Source: Actinomyces urogenitalis DSM 15434 (GTDB lineage: Bacteria; Actinomycetota; Actinomycetes; Actinomycetales; Actinomycetaceae). Taken from it: a stretch of DNA of 32,122 nucleotides. Below are positions 23,702-31,326 of the stretch, piece after piece (the stretch's first letter is position 1; the number at the start of each line of letters is the position of its first letter). The notes beneath the pieces were generated by a model that worked only from the letters and a program-made list of their open reading frames with translations, searched no databases and was not told the origin of the DNA. A program made the position numbers and the translations under genes. The DNA is taken from contig NZ_DS999576.1 in NCBI RefSeq assembly GCF_000159035.1, forward strand, positions 362,490 through 394,611, written 5' to 3'.

Positions 23702-25444
23702 TCAGAAGCGCGGGATGTTGCGCATATTCGACGTCGCCATCGAGACCACCTCGCCGGCTCCACGGTTAAGGACGACCTTGCTCATGGCCGTGGCGAAGCC
23801 GATGAGCTGCTCACCCTTGATCTCCGGGGGCAGGGAGAGGGCGTTGGGGTCGGTGAGGACCTCCACCAGCGCGGGGCCGTCGAAGGCCAGGGCCTTCTCG
23901 AAGGCACCCTTGAGCTTCTTCGGGTCGTCCACGCGCTCGGCGTGGAAGCCGATCGCCTTGGCGACCTCGGCGTAGTTGACGTCGTGGACGTCGGTACCGA
24001 AGTCGGGCAGACCGTTGACCAACATCTCCAGCTTGACCATGCCGAGGGTGGAGTTGTTGAAGACCACGACCTTGACCGGCAGGTTGTGCATGCGGGCGGT
24101 GACGAGCTCACCCATGAGCATGGACAGGCCGCCGTCACCGGAGACGGAGATGACCTGGCGGTGGGGGTAGGCCACCTGCGCGCCGATGGCGTGGGGCAGG
24201 GCGTTTGCCATCGTGCCGTGGAGGAAGGAGCCGATGAGACGGCGGCTGCCCAGCGGGTCGATGTAGCGGGCCGTCCACACGTTGCACATGCCGGTGTCTG
24301 CGGTGAAGATCGCGTCCTTGGCAGCCACCTCGTTGAGCAGGTGGGCGGCGAACTCAGGGTGGATGGGCTTGAGCTTCTCCGCCCTGCGCGTGTAGGAGCC
24401 CACGGGCGCCTTCATGATCTTGGCGTGGCGCCTGAGCTGGTCCTTGAGGAAGCGGTCGGAGCGCCGTCCCTTCAGCCGCGGCAGGATCGCCTCGATGAAG
24501 GGGACGACGTCGGCGTGGACGGCGTAGGACACGTCGGTACGGCGGCCCAGCTTCTCGGCGTGGTTGTCCACCTGGACGGTCAGGGTGGAGGGCAGGAACT
24601 GGTCGTAGGGGAAGTCCGTGCCCAGCAGGAGCAGGACGTCGGCGTCCTTCATGCCCTCGGCGGCGGCTCCGTAGCCCAGCAGCCCCGTCATGCCGACGTC
24701 GTAGGGGTTGTCGTACTGGATGAAGTCCTTGCCACGCAGGGAGTGGCCGATGGGGGCCTTGAGGGCCTCGGCCAGGGCGATGACCTCGTCATGGGCGCCC
24801 TTGACTCCGGCGCCGGCGAAGATGGCGACCTTGCTGGCCTTGTTGAGCAGGGCAGCCACCTCCTCCACGTCCACCGGGTTGGGGGCCAGGACCGCGCGAC
24901 GCGCCGGGGCGTAGACGGGGGTCGGCGCCACGGCCTTCTCATCAGAGATGTCACCGGGCAGGGAGACCACGGCCACGCCCTCCATCGCCACGGCGTGGCG
25001 GATGGCGGCGTTGACCACGCGCGGGGCCTGCTTGGGGGAGGAGATGAGCTCGGAGTAGACCGAGCACTCGGTGAACAGGCGGTCCGGATGGGTCTCCTGG
25101 AAGTAGGACTGACCGATCTGGACGCTGGGGATGTGGGAGGCGATGGCGAGCACCGGAGCGCCTGAGCGCTGAGCGTCGTACAGGCCATTGATGAGGTGGA
25201 GGTTGCCCGGTCCGCATGAGCCCGCGCACACCGCCAGCTTGCCGGTCAGTTGGGCCTCGGCAGCGGCCGCCAGGGCTGCAGCCTCCTCGTGACGCACGTG
25301 GACCCAGTCGATCCCGCCCTTGGCGGAGCCGCCGGTCTTGCGCACGGCGTCGACAACGGGGTTGAGGGAGTCTCCAACGATGCCGTAGATCCGGTGGACG
25401 CCGGCATCCACGAGCTGGGCGACGAGCTGTTCGGCAACGTTCAT
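23702..25444 (-). CDS. poxB: pyruvate dehydrogenase (quinone), PoxB
   Basis: PoxB decarboxylates pyruvate to acetate and CO2 with ThDP and FAD, passing electrons to membrane quinone. The 580-aa protein matches E. coli PoxB closely: GVHRIYGIVGDSLNPV, RHEEAAALAAAAEAQLTG with ThDP-activating E53, CAGSCGPGNLHLINGLYDA, YFQETHPDRLF, LRGKDFIQYDNPYDVGMTGL, LLGSF-type HGTMANALPHAIGAQ and the ThDP motif VSGDGGLSMLMGE with VVVFNNSTLG. The C-terminal tail (GAGEVVSMATSNMRNIPRF) is where E. coli PoxB binds lipid; it is shorter on hydrophobics here but positioned the same. ATG 25444 is supported by AGGAGGG (25451-25457, minus strand). A pyruvate oxidase making hydrogen peroxide is the main alternative, though the sequence favours the quinone type. 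Confidence 0.93.
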   Translation of the reverse strand: MNVAEQLVAQLVDAGVHRIYGIVGDSLNPVVDAVRKTGGSAKGGIDWVHVRHEEAAALAAAAEAQLTGKLAVCAGSCGPGNLHLINGLYDAQRSGAPVLAIASHIPSVQIGQSYFQETHPDRLFTECSVYSELISSPKQAPRVVNAAIRHAVAMEGVAVVSLPGDISDEKAVAPTPVYAPARRAVLAPNPVDVEEVAALLNKASKVAIFAGAGVKGAHDEVIALAEALKAPIGHSLRGKDFIQYDNPYDVGMTGLLGYGAAAEGMKDADVLLLLGTDFPYDQFLPSTLTVQVDNHAEKLGRRTDVSYAVHADVVPFIEAILPRLKGRRSDRFLKDQLRRHAKIMKAPVGSYTRRAEKLKPIHPEFAAHLLNEVAAKDAIFTADTGMCNVWTARYIDPLGSRRLIGSFLHGTMANALPHAIGAQVAYPHRQVISVSGDGGLSMLMGELVTARMHNLPVKVVVFNNSTLGMVKLEMLVNGLPDFGTDVHDVNYAEVAKAIGFHAERVDDPKKLKGAFEKALAFDGPALVEVLTDPNALSLPPEIKGEQLIGFATAMSKVVLNRGAGEVVSMATSNMRNIPRF

Positions 25445-25593
25445 ACGTGGCCCTCCTGTGGTCGAGGTCTGGTGGGACAAGCGCTCCCACCTGCGCAGCT
25501 GTGCCACCAGGCTAGGACCAGACGGGACGAACGGCCTATGAAAAGACGTCCATTGTGAAGAAAGAGACGCCGTCGACATGGCACGATGGGGCC

Positions 25594-27669
25594 ATGAGTG
25601 AGACCAGCCTCCCACAGCTGCCCGAGTCCAACCCCTTCGCCGCGCCCTGGACCCTGGACCTGGGACTGCCTGACTTCGTCGCTGTGCGCACGCAGGACAT
25701 TGAGCCTGCAATCCGTGCGGGGATGGCTCACCAGAGGGCCGAGTGGGAGGCCGTGGCCACCGATCCCGATGAGCCGACCGTGGCCAACACCGTGGCCGCC
25801 CTGGAGCTGTCCGGTGACCTGCTGGAGCGGGCGCTGAGAGTCCTGTACGCGCTCACCTCAGCCACCGATTCGCCCGAGCTCGACAAGCTGGAGGAGCGCC
25901 TGGCACCCGAACTGGCGGCCCACAGCGACGCCTATGACCTCGACCCCCGTCTCTACCGGCGTTTCAAGGCCCTGGACGAGCTGGTCAGTGACGCCCGGGC
26001 GGCTGGGCGCACCCCGGTGGATCCGGCCGGGGAGGAGATTGACGAGGAGACCGCCCGCTACATCCGCCTGGCCGTCGAGGCTTTTGAACGCGACGGCGTG
26101 GCCCTGACCGGCGCCGAGGCCGAGCGTCTGCGCGAGATCAACGCGGAGCTGACCTCCCTGAGCACCCGGGTGGGTACCCTCATCGCCAAGGCGATGCACG
26201 AGGCCGGGGTCGCCAACTACACCGCGACTCCCGAGCTGGCGGGCCTGGACAGTCACGCTGAGCGCGTGGCGCTGCTGGACAAGGCCATGAGCCGTGGGCT
26301 GTCAGGGGAGACGGACACGCGCGCGCTCATCCTGCGCGAGGTGGCCCTGCGCGCTGAGAGGGCGCAGTTGCTGGGCTTCGAGCACCACGCCGCCATCATC
26401 GCGGCGGAGTCTGCCGCCGGGACCACGCAGGCGGTGAGCGACATGCTTGCACGGCTCGTCCCGCCGGCCATGGCCAACGCCCGCCGGGACGCCGATGTCT
26501 ACGCCGCACGTATGGCCGCCGATCCTGCGACGGTGCCAGGGGAGGGCTTCGGTCCGGCTGACTGGCCTCGCTACGAGGAGGCCGAGCGCAAGGAGCGCTT
26601 CGGAGTCGACGACGCCGTCCTCGCCCCTTACCTCGAGCTGGGCAATGTGGTGGAAAACGGTGTCTTCTACGCCGCCAACCGTCTGTACGGCATCACCTTC
26701 CACGAGCGGGCAGACCTCGCGGCGCATATGTATGACCCGGATATGCGCGTGTGGGAGGTCCGTGATCCCGCGGCCCTGAGCGAGGCCGAGCGGGAGGCAG
26801 GCGCCGAGGCCCCGGTGCTCGGCCTGTTCGTGGCCGATTACTACGCCCGTACCGGCAAGCAAGGTGGGGCTTGGATGGACAGCCTGGTCGACCAGGGGCA
26901 CCTGACCGGTAACAAGCCCGTGGTCATCAACTGCCTCAACCTCACCAAGCCGGACAGCGGCCCCACGCTGCTGACCTGGGACAACGTCATCACCGCTTTC
27001 CACGAGTTCGGCCATGCCCTGCACGGTCTGTTCGCGGATACTCGGTGGCCGGGGGCCTCGGGGACCAACGTGCCTCGCGACGTCGTGGAGTTCCCCAGCC
27101 AGGTCAACGAGTCCTGGGCCCTGCACCCGCAGGTCCTGGCCTCCTACGCCCGCCATGTCGACACCGGCGAAGCGATGCCTGCCGGGCTCGTCGAGCAGCT
27201 GCGCAGCCAGGGATCCTTCGGCCAGGGCTACGCCACCACCGAGTACCTGGGGGCGGCCCTGCTGGACCAGGCCTGGCACACGCTTGCCCCCGAGCAGGTG
27301 CCGACCGACCCCGAGGCGGTGGAGGGCTTCGAGCACGAGGCGCTGGCCGCCGTCGGTATCGATGACGCCCTCGTGCCGCCGCGCTACCGCACCACCTACT
27401 TCAACCACGTCTTCGCCGGTGGCTACTCCGCGGCCTACTACGCCTACATCTGGAGCGAGGTCATGGACGCCGACACCACCCAGTGGTTCCGCACCGACGG
27501 CGAGGGCGCGCGCGACGGCGACCTGGGCCTGAACCGCGAGGCCGGTGAGCGCTTCCGCCGTGAGTTCCTCTCCCGCGGTGACTCGCGCGACCCGCTGGTG
27601 TCCTTCCAGGCCTACCGCGGTCGGGCCCCGCGCCTGGAGCCCCTGCTGGAGCGCCGAGGACTGGCCTGA
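25594..27669 (+). CDS. dcp: M3 family oligopeptidase / peptidyl-dipeptidase Dcp
   Basis: This is a 691-aa zinc metallopeptidase of family M3, most like E. coli Dcp (681 aa), which removes C-terminal dipeptides in the cytosol. The start reads NPFAAPWTLDLGLPDFVAVRTQDIEPAIRAGM, the typical Dcp opening. The zinc site is H470EFGH474 with E499 in VVEFPSQVNESW as the third ligand. Further family blocks are QGYATTEYLGAALLDQAWH and FNHVFAGGYSAAYYAYIWSEV. There is no signal peptide. ATG 25594 is chosen by alignment with the family start; no ribosome site precedes it. A weak -10-like CACGAT (25582-25587) lies 6 nt upstream, matching the leaderless arrangement seen elsewhere here. It is divergent from poxB. 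Confidence 0.95.
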   Translation: MSETSLPQLPESNPFAAPWTLDLGLPDFVAVRTQDIEPAIRAGMAHQRAEWEAVATDPDEPTVANTVAALELSGDLLERALRVLYALTSATDSPELDKLEERLAPELAAHSDAYDLDPRLYRRFKALDELVSDARAAGRTPVDPAGEEIDEETARYIRLAVEAFERDGVALTGAEAERLREINAELTSLSTRVGTLIAKAMHEAGVANYTATPELAGLDSHAERVALLDKAMSRGLSGETDTRALILREVALRAERAQLLGFEHHAAIIAAESAAGTTQAVSDMLARLVPPAMANARRDADVYAARMAADPATVPGEGFGPADWPRYEEAERKERFGVDDAVLAPYLELGNVVENGVFYAANRLYGITFHERADLAAHMYDPDMRVWEVRDPAALSEAEREAGAEAPVLGLFVADYYARTGKQGGAWMDSLVDQGHLTGNKPVVINCLNLTKPDSGPTLLTWDNVITAFHEFGHALHGLFADTRWPGASGTNVPRDVVEFPSQVNESWALHPQVLASYARHVDTGEAMPAGLVEQLRSQGSFGQGYATTEYLGAALLDQAWHTLAPEQVPTDPEAVEGFEHEALAAVGIDDALVPPRYRTTYFNHVFAGGYSAAYYAYIWSEVMDADTTQWFRTDGEGARDGDLGLNREAGERFRREFLSRGDSRDPLVSFQAYRGRAPRLEPLLERRGLA

Positions 27670-27728
27670 GACAGGTCTGAGACGTAGGTCCCATCGCGGG
27701 GCAGATGTGCACGCCGGGACCGTGACGA

Positions 27729-27734
27729 TAGTCT
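27729..27734 (+). promoter_or_regulatory. possible -10 of the NDH-2-like gene
   Basis: TAGTCT fits TANNNT. It would start a leader of about 27 nt that includes the AAGAGGA ribosome site at 27757-27763. No -35 is obvious. Confidence 0.35.
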
Positions 27735-27767
27735 GCCCTCACCACCCGAACGGAAGAAGAGGACTCC

Positions 27768-28862
27768 ATGGTTCGCGTCACCATCGTCGGCGGCGGATAC
27801 GGCGGTATCACCATCGCTAAGGCACTCGACGACGTCGCTGAGGTCACGCTCGTCGAGCAGAAGGACACCTTCGTCAACCACGCTGCCGCCCTGCGCGCAG
27901 CCGTGGACCGCGAGTGGGCCGAGAAGATCTTCATGCCCTACGACCACCTCCTGACCCGCGGACGCGTGGTTCACGGCACGGCGCTGGCCGTCAAGGGCAC
28001 GACGGTCCAGGTCTCGGGCGGCCAGGAGATCGAGGCTGATCACCTCGTGCTGGCCACGGGCACGGCCTACCCCTTCCCGGCCAAGCACATGGAGTCCTCC
28101 TCGGTCATCGCCAAGGCCCGGATCGAGCGCGGGCACGCCGGCCTGGAGCAGGCCAAGACCGTGCTGGTCGCAGGAGCCGGGGACGTGGGGATCGAGCTGG
28201 TCGGTGAGATCACCTCGGCCTTCCCGCACGTCCAGGTCATCCTCCTGGAAGAGGGCGAGCAGATCCTGCCGAACAAGGACTACAAGCCCGAGCTTCGCGC
28301 TGCCATTGCCTTCCAGCTGGAGCAGCGTGGGGTCGAGGTCATCACGGGTGAGCGCCTGGTCTCCCTGCCCCCGGTGGACCCGGGCGTGCTCTCGCCCTTC
28401 CGCGTGGTCACCACCGGCGGGCGGCGCCTGGAGGCGGATATGTGGTTCCGTGCCTACGGGGCGAGCGCGGCCACGGGCTTCCTCGGTGACGACTACGAGG
28501 AGATCCGTCACTACGACGGCACGATCCGCGTCGACGACCACCTGCGCGTGGTCGACCACCCCGGTGTGTGGGCGATTGGTGACATCACCGACGTGCGCGA
28601 GACCAAGCGGGCCGACGCCGCTCGCGCCCACGCTGCGGTGGTGGCCGCCAACATCCGCTCGGTGATCGCGGGCGAGGCGCCGACGGCGGTCTACCAGCCC
28701 CAGCCTGAGCTGGTCGTCCTGCCGCTGGGCCCCGACGGCGGAGCTTCCCAGATCCTGCGCGACGGCGTGCGCGTGGTCGTGGGTCCGGAGGAGACCGCCC
28801 GGATCAAGGGTGAGGACCTCTTCCTCGGCTTTGTGCGCGAGCAGCTGGGTCTGGAGGACTGA
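27768..28862 (+). CDS. NDH-2/AIF-like FAD-dependent NAD(P)H:quinone oxidoreductase
   Basis: This is a 364-aa two-dinucleotide-binding-domain flavoprotein. The FAD loop is VGGGYGG (residues 7-13). The NAD(P)H loop is GAGDVG (136-141), and the second FAD contact is VWAIGDITD near residue 263. There is no redox Cys pair of the disulfide-reductase type. The size and the FVNHAAALRAAVD opening resemble the AIFM2/FSP1-like group of quinone reductases, shorter than classical NDH-2 (about 400-430 aa) and without an obvious C-terminal membrane-anchoring helix. A ribosome site AAGAGGA (27757-27763) precedes the ATG. With PoxB nearby, a role in feeding electrons to menaquinone is plausible, but this is inference. 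A strong hairpin follows the stop. Confidence 0.8.
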   Translation: MVRVTIVGGGYGGITIAKALDDVAEVTLVEQKDTFVNHAAALRAAVDREWAEKIFMPYDHLLTRGRVVHGTALAVKGTTVQVSGGQEIEADHLVLATGTAYPFPAKHMESSSVIAKARIERGHAGLEQAKTVLVAGAGDVGIELVGEITSAFPHVQVILLEEGEQILPNKDYKPELRAAIAFQLEQRGVEVITGERLVSLPPVDPGVLSPFRVVTTGGRRLEADMWFRAYGASAATGFLGDDYEEIRHYDGTIRVDDHLRVVDHPGVWAIGDITDVRETKRADAARAHAAVVAANIRSVIAGEAPTAVYQPQPELVVLPLGPDGGASQILRDGVRVVVGPEETARIKGEDLFLGFVREQLGLED

Positions 28863-28900
28863 GCGGCTGCCGCACTGGCACGACTGCCTGATTCGTCTCA

Positions 28901-28939
28901 CGCGCCCGCGTCCGGACTCCTCGTCTGGACGCGGGCGCG
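28901..28939 (+). terminator. GC hairpin after the NDH-2-like gene
   Basis: CGCGCCCGCGTCC (28901-28913) is the exact complement of GGACGCGGGCGCG (28927-28939). Three further inner pairs (one G-T) leave a 7-nt loop. It lies 39 nt past the stop and lacks a T-run. It immediately precedes the promoter of the small acidic protein. Confidence 0.75.
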
Positions 28940-28956
28940 GTACGTACCGGTATCCT
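28939..28956 (+). promoter_or_regulatory. promoter region of the acidic-protein gene
   Basis: The 10-bp palindrome GGTACGTACC (28939-28948) is followed by the -10-like TATCCT (28951-28956), 7 nt before ATG 28964. This suggests a leaderless transcript with a possible small operator abutting the -10. Confidence 0.45.
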
Positions 28957-28963
28957 GGGCCAC

Positions 28964-29269
28964 ATGACGAACGACCCGCGGTCCGCGCTCAACCGACTCA
29001 TCGCTGCCTTCGAGGCGCACCTGGACGCGGCCGCCACCGGGGACGAGTACTCGCCCGCTGTGGTCGTTGCCGAGAATGCCCTCCAGGACGCCTTCTTCAC
29101 CTACGACGACGCCCTGTTTACCGCCACCGGCATCGAACTGCCCTTCGACATCGTCGACGCTGAGTCTGACGACGAGGAGGGCGACGACGATGACGATGAC
29201 TACGACGAGGACTACGAGGACGGCGACGACTACGACGAGGATGACGACTACGCCGACGACGAGGACTGA
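28964..29269 (+). CDS. small protein with a highly acidic C-terminal tail
   Basis: This 101-aa protein has no family I can name with confidence. Residues 1-66 look folded and helical: DPRSALNRLIAAFEAHLDAA and PAVVVAENALQDAFFTYDDALF. Residues 67-101 are a tail in which 27 of 35 residues are Asp or Glu, interrupted mostly by Tyr and Gly, and there is no Lys or Arg after the N-terminal part. Such tails are usually disordered and can mimic DNA or bind basic proteins. Similar short acidic-tailed proteins are common in actinobacteria under vague names. The ATG has no ribosome site but a -10 7 nt upstream. Its last 22 nt overlap the convergent aldo/keto reductase gene. It is probably expressed, but function is unknown. 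Confidence 0.75.
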   Translation: MTNDPRSALNRLIAAFEAHLDAAATGDEYSPAVVVAENALQDAFFTYDDALFTATGIELPFDIVDAESDDEEGDDDDDDYDEDYEDGDDYDEDDDYADDED

Positions 29270-30255
29270 CCGGGCCGCATGAGGCGCTCGGGATAGCCCA
29301 GGGCCGGCGCCGTCACCTCATCGAGCACGTGACGGATCTGCACCGGAAGGGTGAGGTCCTCAGCCGCCAGCGCCCCCTGGAGCTGGGCAGGCGTACGCGC
29401 GCCCACGATGGTCGAGGCGATGCCGGCGGCGTCGCGCGCCCATGCCAGGGCCACCTCGACTGGTCGACGGTCCAGGCCCGCTGCGGCCGTGGCCACCGCC
29501 TCGACGACGCCTTCATGACGAGGATCGAGGTAGGGCGCCACGTAGGAGCGTAGGTGCGGGGAGGCCGCGCGCGAGTCCGCTGGGGTCGTGGACCGGTACT
29601 TGCCGGTGAGTACCCCGCGTCCCAGGGGCGCGTAGCCGATGACGCCGAGACCCAGCGCCTGGGCGGCCGGCAGGAGCTCGCGCTCGATCCCGCGGCACAG
29701 CAGGGAGTGCTCCATCTCGGCTCCCGCCAGCCCCGGACCGCCGTGCTCGCGCAGCAGGTCAGCGGCGTGGACGGTGGCCCAGGCGGGGTGGTTGGACACG
29801 CCCACGTAGCGGGTCCGCCCCGAGGCCACCGCGGTGCGCAGAGCGTGCGCCGTCTCCTCCAGCGGGGTCGTGGGGTCGGGGACCTGGACCAGCCACAGGT
29901 CCAGGTGGTCGGTGCCCAGCCGCTTGAGGCTGGCGTCCAAAGTGTCTAGCAGCGTGCCGCGAGAGGCGTCCGTGACTGAGCCACGGCTCCCGGTGCGCCA
30001 GGTCCGCACGCCTGCCTTGGAGACCAGGACCAGGTCGGTGCGCTCGACGTGGCCGGACAGCAGCGTGCCGATGACCTCCTCGCTCAGCCCCTGGCAGTAG
30101 GAGGCGGCGGTGTCCACCAGCGTGCCTCCGGCGTCGAGGAAGACGTCGAGCTGCTCCTTGGCCTCGAGCTCGTCGGTGTCGCGGCCCCAGGTCATCGTTC
30201 CCAGCCCGACCGAGGAGACCCGGAGGCCGGTCCCGCCTAGTCTGCGATGCTCCAT
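29248..30255 (-). CDS. aldo/keto reductase
   Basis: This is a 335-aa NADPH-type aldo/keto reductase with a TIM barrel. It opens MEHRRLGGTGLRVSSVGLGTMTWG, typical of the actinobacterial YhdN/YajO-like branch. Catalytic residues D48 (LVDTAASY), Y53 and K80 (LVSKAG) are in place. The fourth member, normally His in 'DLYxxHxPD', is Gln124 in DLWLVQVPDP. Coenzyme-binding wording (YVGVSNHPAW, YAPLGRGVLTGKY, IVGARTPAQL) is intact, so the enzyme may reduce other substrates or with altered acid/base chemistry. On the minus strand TAGGGT (30262-30267) lies 6 nt before the ATG. It follows the nuclease gene by 22 nt in the same direction and overlaps the acidic-protein gene at its 3' end. Confidence 0.9.
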   Translation of the reverse strand: MEHRRLGGTGLRVSSVGLGTMTWGRDTDELEAKEQLDVFLDAGGTLVDTAASYCQGLSEEVIGTLLSGHVERTDLVLVSKAGVRTWRTGSRGSVTDASRGTLLDTLDASLKRLGTDHLDLWLVQVPDPTTPLEETAHALRTAVASGRTRYVGVSNHPAWATVHAADLLREHGGPGLAGAEMEHSLLCRGIERELLPAAQALGLGVIGYAPLGRGVLTGKYRSTTPADSRAASPHLRSYVAPYLDPRHEGVVEAVATAAAGLDRRPVEVALAWARDAAGIASTIVGARTPAQLQGALAAEDLTLPVQIRHVLDEVTAPALGYPERLMRPGQSSSSA

Positions 30256-30261
30256 GACTCC

Positions 30262-30267
30262 ACCCTA
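30262..30267 (-). promoter_or_regulatory. -10 element for a leaderless aldo/keto reductase transcript
   Basis: On the minus strand TAGGGT lies 6 nt before the ATG at 30255. A GGAG directly before the ATG (2-nt spacing) is too close for normal ribosome binding. It sits in the 22-nt gap after the nuclease gene, so it may be an internal promoter. Confidence 0.5.
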
Positions 30268-30277
30268 GGGGCGGGGT

Positions 30278-31180
30278 CTAGGCTGCTGGCCCACGGCGCG
30301 CCGTCAGGAGCTGGGCCAGGCCGGTCTCGGGCAGCGGGGGAGTCTCGCCCCCAAAGAGCGGGCAGGCGGCCTGGAAGGCGCACCAGTCGCACAGGCGTGA
30401 GCGTCGAGGCGCGAACCGGCCCTGGGTCGCACAGTCCTCGACCTCGTCCCATAGGTGCTCCAGTCGCGTCTCCATGCCCTCCAGCTCAGCCAGGACCGGG
30501 TCGTGGGTCAGGATGCGGCCGTCCTTGAGATAGACCAGCTGGAGCCTGCGCGGCGCCTGGCCACGCAGACGCCACAGCACCAGCCCGTAGAAGCGCATCT
30601 GGAACAGCGCGTCGTGCTGGAAGCGTGGAGCAGGTGACTTACCGGTCTTGTAGTCCACCACGCGCATCGCGCCGTCAGCGGCCACGTCGAGGCGGTCGAC
30701 GAAGCCGCGCAGCAGCAGACCGGAACGGGTCTCGGTCTGGACGAAGAGCTCGCGCTCGGACGGCTCCAGGCGAGTGGGGTTCTCCATCTGGAAATAGGTG
30801 CGCAGCAGCGCGCGGGCCTCCTCCAGCCACGGCGCGACATCCTGGGGTGAGTCGAACAGGTCCATGACCACGGGGTTCTTTTCCCGGTGCGCCTCCCACT
30901 GCCCGGGCAGCATGCCGACGGCGGCCTCAAGGGTGCGTTCAGGGGCAGGCAGGTCGTACAGGCGCTCCAGCACGGCGTGGACGAGCGTGCCCTTGTGGGT
31001 GGCCAGGGACCCCGGCTCAGGCAGACGGTCGACGGTACGCAGCCGGAACATGAGCGGGCACTGCATGAAGTCCTTGGCCCTGGAGGGGGACAAGGCCGCT
31101 CGACGACTGCGGCCGGCCGGAGCGTGGGCCCCTGGGCCTGTTGGCCGAGGCGAAGCGGGGGCGGAGGGTGTCTGGCTCAC
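30278..31180 (-). CDS. RecB-family PD-(D/E)XK nuclease with Fe-S cysteines
   Basis: This is a 300-aa stand-alone nuclease of the RecB/AddB/Cas4 type. The opening SPSRAKDFMQCPLMFRLR holds C41, and C264, C267 and C273 in LCDWCAFQAACP complete the four-Cys set that binds a [4Fe-4S] cluster in AddB and Cas4. The active site reads H68 (GTLVHAVLERL), D162 (GFVDRLD), D176 and K178 (VVDYKTGK), all intact. It should cut single-stranded DNA ends; the partner is unknown. GTG 31180 has no ribosome site, and TAGGTT (31188-31193, minus strand) lies 7 nt upstream, suggesting a leaderless mRNA. In many actinobacteria a homologue of this gene lies next to an M50 protease and upstream of the proteasome block, as the divergent gene here suggests. 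Confidence 0.9.
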   Translation of the reverse strand: MSQTPSAPASPRPTGPGAHAPAGRSRRAALSPSRAKDFMQCPLMFRLRTVDRLPEPGSLATHKGTLVHAVLERLYDLPAPERTLEAAVGMLPGQWEAHREKNPVVMDLFDSPQDVAPWLEEARALLRTYFQMENPTRLEPSERELFVQTETRSGLLLRGFVDRLDVAADGAMRVVDYKTGKSPAPRFQHDALFQMRFYGLVLWRLRGQAPRRLQLVYLKDGRILTHDPVLAELEGMETRLEHLWDEVEDCATQGRFAPRRSRLCDWCAFQAACPLFGGETPPLPETGLAQLLTARRGPAA

Positions 31181-31187
31181 GTGGGTG

Positions 31188-31193
31188 AACCTA
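31188..31193 (-). promoter_or_regulatory. -10 element for the RecB-family nuclease
   Basis: On the minus strand TAGGTT lies 7 nt before GTG 31180. With the M50 promoter on the other strand it forms a divergent pair in a 146-nt gap. Confidence 0.5.
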
Positions 31194-31313
31194 CCTCCCC
31201 GCGCCGGCGGGCGCCGGCAGGACCCTGAGGCTGTCCACAGCCTCGCACCGCCCGCGGTGTTCGCCCTGCGCTGTGGAGACCGAGCGGCCGTGGGAGGCGG
31301 CGGACGGTGAGAT

Positions 31314-31319
31314 TAGGCT
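31314..31319 (+). promoter_or_regulatory. -10 element for the M50 protease gene
   Basis: TAGGCT lies 7 nt before ATG 31327 and no ribosome site is present. The arrangement suggests a leaderless or very short-leader transcript. Confidence 0.5.
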
Positions 31320-31326
31320 CTCCAGC

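Noticed and set aside
23672-25165. 497-codon open frame on the plus strand opposite poxB
   Set aside because: PoxB on the minus strand is unambiguous, and the antisense frame is Gly/Val/Asp repetitive with no domain.
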